DNA of 64,000 nt from Hahella sp050299855 (lineage in GTDB: Bacteria > Pseudomonadota > Gammaproteobacteria > Pseudomonadales > Oleiphilaceae): assembly GCA_050299855.1 (NCBI GenBank), contig JBNKWQ010000018.1, positions 186,001-250,000 on the forward strand. Direction: 5' to 3'. Below, piece after piece: positions 25,996 to 34,747 of the stretch. The position numbers and the translations under genes were made by a program. The notes under the pieces are model-generated. The model was not told the origin of the DNA and ran no database searches. It was given only the letters and a program-made list of their open reading frames with translations. Position 1 is the stretch's first letter; every line of letters begins with the position of its first letter.

Positions 25996-26865
25996 ATGGG
26001 CGATGTCGTTAAAAAACTCATGGATCTTCTAACGCTGGTACCGCTGGACGATTGCCTTTTTCAAGGTTCCAGTGAAGATCTTGGATTCAAGATCGTATTC
26101 GGTGGTCAGGTGATTGGGCAGGCACTGATGGCGGCTTATCAGACGGTAGATCCGGATCGTCAGGCGCATAGTCTGCATGCCTATTTTCTGCGTCCTGGAG
26201 ACGCTCATCACGATATCATTTACGAAGTCACCCGTTTAAGGGATGGTCGTAGTTTCAGTGCGCGGCGGGTGGCAGCGCGTCAGCATGGCCAGGAAATTCT
26301 GACCCTGACGGCTTCTTTCCAGGTGCCGGAGGAAGGCTTTGATCACCAGTCTCAGGCCCCGGACATTAAAGGTCCCGATGGCATTGTTTCAGAGCTGGAA
26401 AACTACCGCCGCTATAAGGATCTGATACCGGAAAAAATAAGGGAGCGGTTCACCCGTGACCGTCCAATTGAGATTCGTCCGTTCAATCCGATGAACCAAC
26501 TGTCACCGAAGGTTATGGAGCCTCACAAATATAACTGGTTCAGAGCCATCAGTGCCGTTCCCGATGATGTGCGCTGGCACCATTGCATGCTGGCCTATAG
26601 TTCGGATTTCGGGCTGATGGGAACCATTCTGTATCCTCATGGTGTGTCTTTCTTTCGTAAGGATATACAGGCTGCCAGTATCGATCATGCGGTATGGTTT
26701 CACCGCGATTTTCGCATTGATGACTGGCTGCTTTATGCCATGGATAGCCCGAGTTCCAGTAGCGCCCGCGGTTTGAGTCGAGGATCTATATTTGATCAGC
26801 AGGGGCGCCTGGTGGCTTCGACTGCACAGGAAGGGCTGATCCGGCTCAGACCGGACCGAATCTGA
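25996..26865 (+). CDS. tesB: Acyl-CoA thioesterase II TesB
   Basis: 289 residues forming a double hotdog fold. It hydrolyses medium and long acyl-CoA to free acid and CoA. Family motifs: VFGGQVIGQALMAAYQTV, LHAYFLRPGD, FSARRVAARQHG, and in the second half DHAVWFHRDFRIDDWLLY near the catalytic Asp region, then SRGSIFDQQGRLVASTAQEGL. The ATG at 25996 follows AAGGAAA. Confidence 0.95.
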   Translation: MGDVVKKLMDLLTLVPLDDCLFQGSSEDLGFKIVFGGQVIGQALMAAYQTVDPDRQAHSLHAYFLRPGDAHHDIIYEVTRLRDGRSFSARRVAARQHGQEILTLTASFQVPEEGFDHQSQAPDIKGPDGIVSELENYRRYKDLIPEKIRERFTRDRPIEIRPFNPMNQLSPKVMEPHKYNWFRAISAVPDDVRWHHCMLAYSSDFGLMGTILYPHGVSFFRKDIQAASIDHAVWFHRDFRIDDWLLYAMDSPSSSSARGLSRGSIFDQQGRLVASTAQEGLIRLRPDRI

Positions 26866-26934
26866 GCGATGGAAGCGGTCTTGTTGTAAAAACAGGCTGA
26901 TGGCCACCACTATGGTCTCTGCCGGGAGCTGGTT

Positions 26935-26970
26935 TACTATTGGGACCTGAAATACTACCGGGATCTGAAT
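26935..26970 (+). repeat. 18-bp tandem repeat before the MBL hydrolase gene
   Basis: TACTATTGGGACCTGAAA (26935-26952) is followed at once by TACTACCGGGATCTGAAT (26953-26970), 14 of 18 identical, ending four bases before the start of the next gene. It replaces the place where a ribosome site would be expected. Confidence 0.7.
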
Positions 26971-26974
26971 TACT

Positions 26975-28024
26975 ATGATGCACAAAATTTCCGCGGTCAG
27001 TTCCGTTGATGCCAAGCATAGTTTCAAGGGCAAGCCTCATCATCGCCGTGGGTATTATGTTTCTCCGCCGTCGCCCCATACAGATGGCCGTCACTCAAAA
27101 GAAATGGCCAAGGTGCTTTGGGAGCTGATGCGCTATGGCAATGCGCCGGTTGAAGATGTGGGTTATCATCGCTGGCCTGGTGACCAGGCGCTGGCAGGTT
27201 TGCAGCAGCATGATGCCGGCGATGACGGCAGCAGGGAAATTACATCAGACAAGCTGCTGGCTTTGACCTGGCTGGGGCAGAGTTGTTTCTATTTCCGATT
27301 AGGCGGGCTGGGAATTATCACCGACCCGTTCCTGGGTAATAGAGCCTCGCCGATTCGTTTCAGTGGTCCCAAGCGATTGGTTGTCTCCCCACTGAATCTG
27401 CACCATCTGGAAGTGGACATCATTGTCATGTCCCATAACCATTATGACCATTTTTGCGCTGAAACTCTGGCCAGTGTAACCAATAAATCTCGGGTAACGG
27501 TCATTACTACCCTGGGGCTGACACCCTTGTTTCGCAAGCTGGGCTATCAGCAGATTGTGGAACTGGACTGGTATGAACAGGTGAATGTTAACGAATTAAC
27601 CTTTACCGGTATGCCGGCCTATCATTTTTCCGGGCGCAGTCTTTGGGACACTGATAAAACCCTTTGGGCCAGCTTTGGTATTTCCGGCCCGGAAGCCAAA
27701 GTCTTTTTTGCCGGAGACACCGGGTATGGCCCGGCCTTTCAGGAAATGGGTGAGCTGACAGGTCCCTATGATCTGGCGTTGGTTCCTATTGGCGCTTATG
27801 CACCCCGTACCGTGTTTGCCTCCGTTCATGCCAGCCCGGAAGAAGCGATTGCCATGGGAAGGGATTTAAGGGCCTCGCAATTAGTGGGTATGCACTGGGG
27901 AACTGTGCGATTGACGACCGAGCCGTTTTGGGAGCCGAAAGACAAATTTCTCAATCATCCCGAAGGGCCTGAGCGTACTGTTATGGCCATCGGGGAAACG
28001 CGAAAGTTCCCGCTTAAGCGTTGA
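26975..28024 (+). CDS. MBL-fold metallo-hydrolase, NAPE-PLD/UlaG-like
   Basis: 349 residues. The metal-binding motif SHNHYDHF is near residue ~152, and FFAGDTGYGPAFQ and GMHWGTVRL supply the further ligands. The N-terminal ~60 residues (KGYYVSPPSP ... RW) resemble the bacterial N-acyl-phosphatidylethanolamine phospholipase D group (COG2220). It may cleave phospholipids or a phosphodiester; the substrate is inferred only from family. The gene follows tesB in the same direction after a gap of ~110 bases. Confidence 0.85.
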   Translation: MMHKISAVSSVDAKHSFKGKPHHRRGYYVSPPSPHTDGRHSKEMAKVLWELMRYGNAPVEDVGYHRWPGDQALAGLQQHDAGDDGSREITSDKLLALTWLGQSCFYFRLGGLGIITDPFLGNRASPIRFSGPKRLVVSPLNLHHLEVDIIVMSHNHYDHFCAETLASVTNKSRVTVITTLGLTPLFRKLGYQQIVELDWYEQVNVNELTFTGMPAYHFSGRSLWDTDKTLWASFGISGPEAKVFFAGDTGYGPAFQEMGELTGPYDLALVPIGAYAPRTVFASVHASPEEAIAMGRDLRASQLVGMHWGTVRLTTEPFWEPKDKFLNHPEGPERTVMAIGETRKFPLKR

Positions 28025-28089
28025 AAGGGATCGGCACTCGGAACATCGTCCAGGCTGAGGTCCTTGACAAAATTGTCGGTTACCATGCT

Positions 28090-30765
28090 CTATGTAGATT
28101 GGCGGGCACTATCAGGCCTGGCTGCAAGATATTGTTCGGCCTCGTAGGCGTGTAGCCATTCCAAGGCAAACTCCCAGAGCATGGGCCGGGCCAGCCAATA
28201 GCCCTGAATCTGTTCGCAACCCAATTCTTGTAACGCTTCCAGGGTAGCTCGCTCTTCTACGCCTTCCGCCACGACGCCGTAGCCCAGCCCATGACACATA
28301 TCGATTGCAGTCTTGGCGATGATACGATTTTCCTGGCTGAGTTGAATGTCATGGATCAATGTACGATCTATCTTGATTTTATGTAGTGGCAGTTTCTGGA
28401 TATAGGAGAGTGATGAATAACCGGCACCGAAATCATCCAAGGCGATAGTGAAGCCCAAGGCATCCAATTGTTTTAGCGTAGATAGTGCCAGTTCAGGCTG
28501 GCGCATCAGCGCTGTCTCAGTCAGTTCCAAGGTTAACTGTTGCGGATTAATATCAAAGCGCTGCAGTACGGATTTAACCTCTTCAATCCAGTCTGGCATT
28601 TCCAGATCCACGGCGGATACATTGATGGATATACCTACCTCTGTAAAGCCTGTTTCACGCAGTTCTTCCAGCTTGCCCAAAGCATTCTCCATCACCCATA
28701 GAGTCAGTGGATGTATAGTTCCTGACTCTTCTGCAAGATAGATAAACTCATCTGGATTGATTTGACCAAATTTCTTGTGATGCCAGCGTATCAGCCCCTC
28801 AAAACAGGTAATCCTCCCGGTCTGTAAATTCAGCAGCGGCTGGAAGTTCAATACCAGTTCATTTTGCTCGATGGCCTTGCCCAGTTCCGCCATAAGCGTC
28901 AGACGGCGTTCGCTGTAGGGGTTGTAATCGGCACTGTATTCCGCCACACAGCCCTGGATGTGATGGGTAGCGTCCAGGGCAATTTTTGCCATCCGTAATA
29001 GAGTTTGCGGATTGTTGCCATGTTCCGGGTAGCGCGACAATCCAAAGCGCGGGTCAAGATCCAGGGACAGGTGACCAAACTCCAGGCGCTGCAGAAGGAA
29101 TCCTGACAATGCTTGGATACTTGCGTCCTGTTCGCCGGTAAATGTGGGGGTAAAGAGAACGGCGAGGGTAATATCATCTACTGAAGCGACGTGCAGTGCT
29201 TCGCCGGCATGTCGCTCCAGGGTCATAATATTGGGAATCTCTTTAACAAAATCATTTAACTGCTGGGCGATCTGATAAAGGAGTTGATCGGCGTTGTCCT
29301 GCCCCATGGTGCGATCAATTTCCCGGTAACGATTCAAGCTGATCAGACATAATCCATAAGATGACTCAGGATTTAATCGAATTTGGTCCTTGAGAAAACG
29401 TTCAAGAAAACCGCGGTTAGGCACCTCTGTGACCGCGTGGTGGGTCATGTCGTAGAGGTTGCGCTGCTCCAACCGCTGCATTTCCTGCTGCTCTTCGATA
29501 ATCTGCAGTTGTGCACCGAGGTGCTTGTTACGCTCAAGATAGATGCGTTCAACGATGGCTAGGGATATCAGTACCGCCTGGGTGGCTGATCCAATTTCCA
29601 AGGCATAAGCGGTGACAATATTTTGCGGAAACAGTCCCAGGATATACAGCAGTGTAATACCGGCGCCAATTTGCAGACTGGTCCAGGCGCAGGTAAACAA
29701 CCTCGCCTGTGCCACGCCTTTGTACCAAAGATAAGGGGCTACCACGGACACTGCGATGACCGCCACCAATGCGGCGATCACTGAGATCTGTTTGGCCAAA
29801 AAGGACGGAATAATGGTCGCAAGGATCAGGCATAGCAGGCTCAATCCGCTGAGTACCTTGAAAAAACGGTCCGCACGGGGGGCAAACAGACCGGCCTCCA
29901 GAAAGCGGCGGGAGAATTCCGTCAATGCAAATGCCGACAATGGGACGGCCAGCAAAATACTAAGATTCTGCAATGCCGGTAGCTGGGGCCATAAAAACTG
30001 AAAAGTTCTGCCGCTCAGAGAAGCCTGAATGAGCAGAATCATCGACGTCAATAGCACGTAATAAAGGTACATGCTTTCCCGCAGAGCAATGAAAATGAAC
30101 AAGTTGAAAATAATGATAAAAATCAGGAAACCATAGTAAATACCATTGCCCAGAGCTTCCTTGTCGTTCTGTAGATAAAATTGTTCCGGCTGCCATATCT
30201 GTAGAGGAAACAGCAACGAACCTTCGCTACGCACTTTGAAAAGATACTGCCGTTCCGACTGAGCAGGAATTTCAATGGCATACAGGTAAAAGGGATGATC
30301 CAGCTCGCGGGCATTGAACGGATAGTATTCCCCTGACAGGTTTTCGCGCAGCAGTGTCGGCTGCTCAGATTCGCTCTGTTGTTCAAGCTCAGCAAAATAG
30401 ACGTCATCAAGATGTGAGGCCCGGACTACTAACAGGCGCCGCTGAGGCTTGTCGCTGGAGTTGCTCAGGTCTAACCTGAACCAGTAAGCATCCGGCGTAT
30501 AGCCGAAATTCGCTTCTCCTGCCGGGATGCTGTTCCAGGTGAGGTTAGTATCCAGCAACTGGCGGGGATAGGGGACTGGCATGGAGGAGTCTTTTGCAGA
30601 GGATGGCGATTCCTGCAGGTATGTCAGAACGGGTTCCAGCATTGCCCTGTCGTCAAGCTCGGTAACAGTAGGTGCCGCCATTAGTTCCTGTGTATTAACA
30701 AGTGTACTAACAAGCAGTATCAATCCCAGAATAGCTTCGAAACAGGAAAAACTAGGCCGGTGCAC
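28090..30765 (-). CDS. 7TM-DISM sensor with degenerate GGDEF and EAL domains
   Basis: 891 residues. Signal peptide, a periplasmic 7TMR-DISMED2 sensor (~40-190, YTPDAYWFRLDL), seven membrane helices (~200-400), a coiled coil, a GGDEF domain and an EAL domain (~630-880). The cyclase site is lost: GGDEF is replaced by a VDDIT-like sequence. The phosphodiesterase keeps EGL (EGLIRWHH), LELTETALM, LDDFGAGYSSLSY, K in IKIDRTL and AEGVE, so it should hydrolyse c-di-GMP. It probably lowers c-di-GMP in response to a periplasmic ligand, possibly a carbohydrate. Confidence 0.88.
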   Translation of the reverse strand: MHRPSFSCFEAILGLILLVSTLVNTQELMAAPTVTELDDRAMLEPVLTYLQESPSSAKDSSMPVPYPRQLLDTNLTWNSIPAGEANFGYTPDAYWFRLDLSNSSDKPQRRLLVVRASHLDDVYFAELEQQSESEQPTLLRENLSGEYYPFNARELDHPFYLYAIEIPAQSERQYLFKVRSEGSLLFPLQIWQPEQFYLQNDKEALGNGIYYGFLIFIIIFNLFIFIALRESMYLYYVLLTSMILLIQASLSGRTFQFLWPQLPALQNLSILLAVPLSAFALTEFSRRFLEAGLFAPRADRFFKVLSGLSLLCLILATIIPSFLAKQISVIAALVAVIAVSVVAPYLWYKGVAQARLFTCAWTSLQIGAGITLLYILGLFPQNIVTAYALEIGSATQAVLISLAIVERIYLERNKHLGAQLQIIEEQQEMQRLEQRNLYDMTHHAVTEVPNRGFLERFLKDQIRLNPESSYGLCLISLNRYREIDRTMGQDNADQLLYQIAQQLNDFVKEIPNIMTLERHAGEALHVASVDDITLAVLFTPTFTGEQDASIQALSGFLLQRLEFGHLSLDLDPRFGLSRYPEHGNNPQTLLRMAKIALDATHHIQGCVAEYSADYNPYSERRLTLMAELGKAIEQNELVLNFQPLLNLQTGRITCFEGLIRWHHKKFGQINPDEFIYLAEESGTIHPLTLWVMENALGKLEELRETGFTEVGISINVSAVDLEMPDWIEEVKSVLQRFDINPQQLTLELTETALMRQPELALSTLKQLDALGFTIALDDFGAGYSSLSYIQKLPLHKIKIDRTLIHDIQLSQENRIIAKTAIDMCHGLGYGVVAEGVEERATLEALQELGCEQIQGYWLARPMLWEFALEWLHAYEAEQYLAARPDSARQST

Positions 30766-30822
30766 AGGTAAAAGTTTAATGATCAGGGTCTCCGGCTGGT
30801 AAATCGTCTGAGTCGGTTCTGT

Positions 30823-31272
30823 CTACGGTAACTTGGCCGCCCAGGACCGGGCCCAGGGCACTGCTTCGTCCGCAGGGTCTGCGGTTTCCTGGACATCTAT
30901 TTTTAGGAGTGAATCCACAGGCTGAGCCGCCAGCTCTGTCATGGCTTCGAACATTTTGTCTCCGGCACCGCCAAAGGAATCGAAGTAAGTGCTGTCGCCT
31001 AAGGTAATGACTCCAAAAGGACGGCCGACAATGTTGGGGAAGTCGCTGGTCAGTGCAACGTAAAGAGGCACGATGTTTTCCGGTAAATCACCGCTGCCTG
31101 TGGTGGAGGTGCAGATTAAAATGCCACCTTGTGTCTGGGTAACAGATTCCAGTGTGGGGTTTGCGTGTATATCAACGTTATAGCCGTCGCTACGCAACGC
31201 AATTGCAATCGCATTGGCAGTATCTAAAGCGGCCCCATAAACTGAACCGACGCAAATGGTTATGGACTTCAC
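30823..31272 (-). CDS. Short-chain flavodoxin (MioC-like)
   Basis: A 149-residue FMN protein. The phosphate loop VGSVYGAALDTANAIA is at residues ~8-23. Further FMN loops are TSTTGSGDLPEN near ~55 and GDSTYFDSFGGAG near ~92. It is similar in size to MioC, which donates electrons to biotin synthase and other enzymes. It ends 57 bases upstream of the sensor gene on the same strand. The partner enzyme is unknown. Confidence 0.88.
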   Translation of the reverse strand: MKSITICVGSVYGAALDTANAIAIALRSDGYNVDIHANPTLESVTQTQGGILICTSTTGSGDLPENIVPLYVALTSDFPNIVGRPFGVITLGDSTYFDSFGGAGDKMFEAMTELAAQPVDSLLKIDVQETADPADEAVPWARSWAAKLP

Positions 31273-31563
31273 AAAGGTACCTGAAAATATTTGGAGTGAC
31301 TTGAGCTATGATCTAATAAGGATGCAGGCAATCGCCAGTCGCCGATTATACCGGGCCTCGGCTGCGGTTGTCAGGCTGTGGCAGTCGCCATTGGTTACGG
31401 TATTCGTTATCTATGTAACGAAGATTGAAGATGTTAACTGTTTCACATTTTTGGAGCGGTGATTTTCCAGAATTGTGACCTGGACTACATCCGGTATGCT
31501 AAAGGCTTTAGCCCGCTGACGGGAATACTTTTAACCACTGACGATTCACACACTGAGGAGACT

Positions 31564-32022
31564 ATGAATTACTGGCTGATGAAAACCGAACCTGACACCT
31601 TCAGTATTCTGGACCTTAAGCAGGCCCCGAATTCCTCCAGTATGTGGGAGGGAGTGCGTAATTATCAGGCGCGTAATTTTATGCGTGATATGGCGCTGGG
31701 CGATCAGGTGATGATTTATCACAGTAGTTGTGCTGTGCCCGGAATCGCCGGATTTGCTGAGGTCTCCCGGGAGGCATACCCTGATCCGACTTCCTTAGAC
31801 CCGGAATCCCACTACTACGATCCTAAGAGCTCCACGGATAACCCTTGTTGGTCCTGTGTTGATGTGCACTGGCAGGCAACGCTTCCTGAAGTGATTCCGT
31901 TAGCTAAGCTGAAAGCTGATCCCTCGCTCGCCAACATGATGCTGATTCAACGCAATCGTCTTTCAGTTATGCCGGTCACAGCCGAAGAGTGGCAGCATAT
32001 CCGCCATCACTATGTAGATTGA
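31564..32022 (+). CDS. EVE (YTH-like) domain protein
   Basis: 152 residues. EVE-domain landmarks: WLMKTEPDTFSI at the start, WEGVRNYQARNFMRD, GDQVMIYHSS, GIAGFAEV and MMLIQRNRLSVMPVT. The fold binds modified nucleobases. Stand-alone EVE proteins are near-universal in proteobacteria and their substrate is not established. The ATG at 31564 follows GAGGAG. The ~290-base gap on its 5' side shows no RNA gene. Confidence 0.9.
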   Translation: MNYWLMKTEPDTFSILDLKQAPNSSSMWEGVRNYQARNFMRDMALGDQVMIYHSSCAVPGIAGFAEVSREAYPDPTSLDPESHYYDPKSSTDNPCWSCVDVHWQATLPEVIPLAKLKADPSLANMMLIQRNRLSVMPVTAEEWQHIRHHYVD

Positions 32023-32061
32023 CTTTGATTTGATGGTGAAATCAGGGCGAGGGGTCAGTAT

Positions 32062-33171
32062 TCAGCTCGTCACTGTGCCGCTACTTTCGGGCTTTTGTAC
32101 CACCAGTGGAATGACCAGATTGCGGCCTTTGACTTTGGCCTGGTACAGGTTGACATCGGCCTGCTTGAGCAACGCACCCAGATTTTTGGTCTGACTGATC
32201 GAACAGACACCACAACTGGTGGTGAAATTGATGAGCTGATTCTTGTAAGTAAACTTGGCCGACTCCACTTTTTTGCGCAGGCGTTCAGCCATGGCCAGTG
32301 CCTGCACCATTGAGGTGTCCGGTAGTAGCACTAAAAATTCTTCGCCGCCCCAGCGTGCAGCTGTGTCTACCTTGCGACAGGCTTCGCTGAGCATGTCGGA
32401 AAATTTCACCAAAACGAAATCACCGGCATCATGCCCGAAAGTGTCATTAATGGATTTAAAATGGTCAATGTCGAGCAGAATCACTGAAAAATAACTGCCA
32501 TGCCGTTTGTAGCGGAAAAACTCTTTCTCCAGGTGCTGGTGCATGTCACGCCGGTTCGGCAATTGGGTTAGCTCGTCTGTGCGAGCTGCCTGCTCGTAGA
32601 GCTTAGCCATGCTGATAAGTTCTTCTCTGGCCTGACGGCGAGAGTAATCCAGCACAAATGAAAACACCGTCACAAAAGAGACGCTGGCCGCAAACCTCAG
32701 CTGGAAGTCATTGCTGTAGGTGGCCTTGATAAGGGGGAGTTCGGGAAACCTGAAAATAATGAAAATCACGGCGGACATCACTCCCATCATGACCCAGCCC
32801 CGGCGCAAACCAACTATGTAAAAGACAAACGGCGGAAATACGTAAAACCAGAGGATGCCGGTGTTGCTCTCGCCTCCTGAGGCAATCAAATACAGGCACA
32901 AACCACCGACAAGCCATAGGAAAACCGTGCGGAAGGTGTGGTTGTCGCGGGTTCTGTCATAGACCACGACATTCAGAGTCATCACCATGGCAAAGCCGAC
33001 CAATGCAGCGGCATGCAATGGGTGGCCTGAAAACCAAGACTTAACGCCGATCGCAATGGCCGTGATGGCGGCCGCGTAGGCAATGCTCTTGATGACGTTG
33101 ATGACACGGCTGTCATCGTCAAGCAGGGCATTGACGGTTTTAAATGTGGGGCGATCGATCTGCTCAGTCAT
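32062..33171 (-). CDS. Membrane diguanylate cyclase
   Basis: 369 residues. Six membrane helices (~20-185) form an uncharacterised sensory module, followed by a complete GGDEF domain with RWGGEEFLVLL near residue ~290. The inhibitory I-site RKVD lies exactly five residues before GGEEF, so product feedback is expected. It makes c-di-GMP. Its neighbour at 28090 carries the opposing phosphodiesterase activity. Confidence 0.92.
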   Translation of the reverse strand: MTEQIDRPTFKTVNALLDDDSRVINVIKSIAYAAAITAIAIGVKSWFSGHPLHAAALVGFAMVMTLNVVVYDRTRDNHTFRTVFLWLVGGLCLYLIASGGESNTGILWFYVFPPFVFYIVGLRRGWVMMGVMSAVIFIIFRFPELPLIKATYSNDFQLRFAASVSFVTVFSFVLDYSRRQAREELISMAKLYEQAARTDELTQLPNRRDMHQHLEKEFFRYKRHGSYFSVILLDIDHFKSINDTFGHDAGDFVLVKFSDMLSEACRKVDTAARWGGEEFLVLLPDTSMVQALAMAERLRKKVESAKFTYKNQLINFTTSCGVCSISQTKNLGALLKQADVNLYQAKVKGRNLVIPLVVQKPESSGTVTS

Positions 33172-33483
33172 TAACCGGTAGTGCCCTTAAGGGCGACATC
33201 TCGCTCTAGGAAATCATTGTTATTCTGCTTCAGATGCTGTTTCTGATGACGTCGATATCTTTGAAGGCTTCGATATCCAGTGGCATCCTGTACGGAATTA
33301 ATCTCGACACGGCAGCCTGAAAATACTGACAACCATTTAATCTGCATAAGGGTTCATTCACCGCGGCAGGAGGAGAGCATCAAAATTGTGGTCCGAATTT
33401 AATTGCACCGATTTAAGTCACTATAGCACGGATATTCCTATCGTCTATCTGAGCAGTCCGGTGGTGGAAATCACTTGCAGGGA
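33172..33483. other. Intergenic gap with a partial nhaD-leader-like motif
   Basis: No gene was seen in these ~310 bases. At 33353-33377 on the plus strand TTCATTCACCG followed by GGCAGGAGGAGAG resembles the left half of the nhaD leader hairpin (3302-3329). The matching right arm is missing. Confidence 0.3.
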
Positions 33484-33906
33484 TCATGACGACATTTGAT
33501 CTGACTGTTTAATAGCGCTTGCTAAAGTGTATTCCGGATGAATTTCGTGGAGCGAAGTCTCGGTCAGTTCCTGGTCCAGAAAGTTGTTAAGCGCCTCAAC
33601 GGAGGAAAATTGAAACTGACTATAGCGACAACGTCGATAACGGTCGCGGTATTCAACATACAGCCAAAAACGTTGTTCCACTTTGCCATTGGGGGCAATG
33701 AAACGGCCTTGGGCTGCCCAGAGATAAAGAGGGCATAGATAGAGTTTTGAAGATTGCAATTCCGATCGGAATAACAGATGCTGAGCCGGCGAGAGGCCGG
33801 GGGCAGAATCAAGTACATTTTGCATAGGGTTCTCCACGACGTAATAGTTACCGCGTGCAGAACTGACGATGATAGGCTTACCTGTAAATTTGTCAGGGAT
33901 GACCAC
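33484..33906 (-). CDS. Hypothetical protein
   Basis: 140 residues, no recognised family. The chain is rich in aromatic and charged residues (YVEYRDRYRRCRYSQFQF) and lacks membrane segments or a signal peptide. GTG at 33906 gives the longest frame. ATG at 33825, with GGAGA five bases upstream, is a good alternative start and would give 113 residues. It stands alone between the diguanylate cyclase and the ABM gene. No function is proposed. Confidence 0.5.
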   Translation of the reverse strand: MVIPDKFTGKPIIVSSARGNYYVVENPMQNVLDSAPGLSPAQHLLFRSELQSSKLYLCPLYLWAAQGRFIAPNGKVEQRFWLYVEYRDRYRRCRYSQFQFSSVEALNNFLDQELTETSLHEIHPEYTLASAIKQSDQMSS

Positions 33907-34252
33907 ATCCCAAAACCAGCTGTGCCATTATTTAAAGTCGGTCCCGCAAGGCGGGTTTCAATGCCTTTGTCATCGGAGCTGGTAACCAGCAGGACAACAC
34001 AACGAACAGGGGTTATTTACCTTGCGGTAACATCCCCTTGCTAATTCGTTTAGACATCGACATGACTTTCATTAACAACACTTTACTCAGTTGGTTTTGG
34101 CACCACCTTGCCCAGGTTGGCAGGTTGGCGAGGACGTCAGTCCTTCTCTTGATGCACGAACGGCTCGAATGTATACAAAATAACCAAAGATATCAATAGA
34201 CTGTATAAAAATACTCGATTTAATCTAGTCTAAAAACTGACAGGACATACTT
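33907..34252. other. Intergenic gap before the ABM-domain gene
   Basis: About 345 bases without a convincing gene or RNA. The 3' part is AT-rich, as expected for the promoter of the ABM-domain gene. Confidence 0.4.
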
Positions 34253-34588
34253 ATGAAAGCTGATTCGGCTCCGTACTACGCCGTGATTTTCTCCAATAAA
34301 TTAAAGCCTTCAGCACCGGAACTGGGCTATGCAAAAGTTGCTGAACAGATGCAGGCACTGGCAGAACAGCAGCCGGGGTATCTGGGAGTCGAATCAGTCC
34401 GTGACGCCCAACTGGGGATCACAGTGTCTTATTGGCGGGATGAAGATGCTATCCGCGAATGGCGGAACCATGTGGACCATCAGGTGGCCAGAAATCTGGG
34501 GCGTGAGCAGTTTTACCAGAGCTACCATCTTAGAGTTGCCAAAGTAGAGCGTGAATATCATTTTGAGGCTGAACCAATTGATGGGTAA
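34253..34588 (+). CDS. Antibiotic biosynthesis monooxygenase (ABM) domain protein
   Basis: 111 residues with one ferredoxin-like ABM domain: YYAVIFSNKL, MQALAEQQPGYLGVESVRD, VSYWRDEDAIREWRNHVDHQVAR. Proteins of this group include heme- or quinol-related small oxygenases and many of unknown role. The typical pattern for the YqjZ-like branch is intact. It stands upstream of pit, without an evident functional link. Confidence 0.82.
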   Translation: MKADSAPYYAVIFSNKLKPSAPELGYAKVAEQMQALAEQQPGYLGVESVRDAQLGITVSYWRDEDAIREWRNHVDHQVARNLGREQFYQSYHLRVAKVEREYHFEAEPIDG

Positions 34589-34610
34589 GGGCATATACCC
34601 CCCAACCTGA

Positions 34611-34654
34611 CTGTGGATATGAGGCGCTTATACTGTGGATATGAGGCGCTTATA
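34611..34654 (+). repeat. Perfect 22-bp tandem duplication before pit
   Basis: The 22-base unit starting CTGTGGATATGAGG at 34611 is repeated exactly at 34633-34654, about 95 bases before the pit start. It lies in the probable promoter region and could alter spacing or create paired operator sites. Confidence 0.9.
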
Positions 34655-34747
34655 TAGTGAGAAGGTTTCATTTTGGTGTCATTAAAATAAAACATTTGTT
34701 AAAGTCGCCGCCTAATTTTTTGTGGAAATTGGCGGAGGAAATCATTT

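Noticed and set aside
31273..31563. Possible 6S RNA next to the EVE gene
   Set aside because: No long closed hairpin with a central bubble is visible.
34680..34720. Possible Pho box before pit (GTGTCATTAAAAT...)
   Set aside because: Only one half-site is acceptable; the second does not match.
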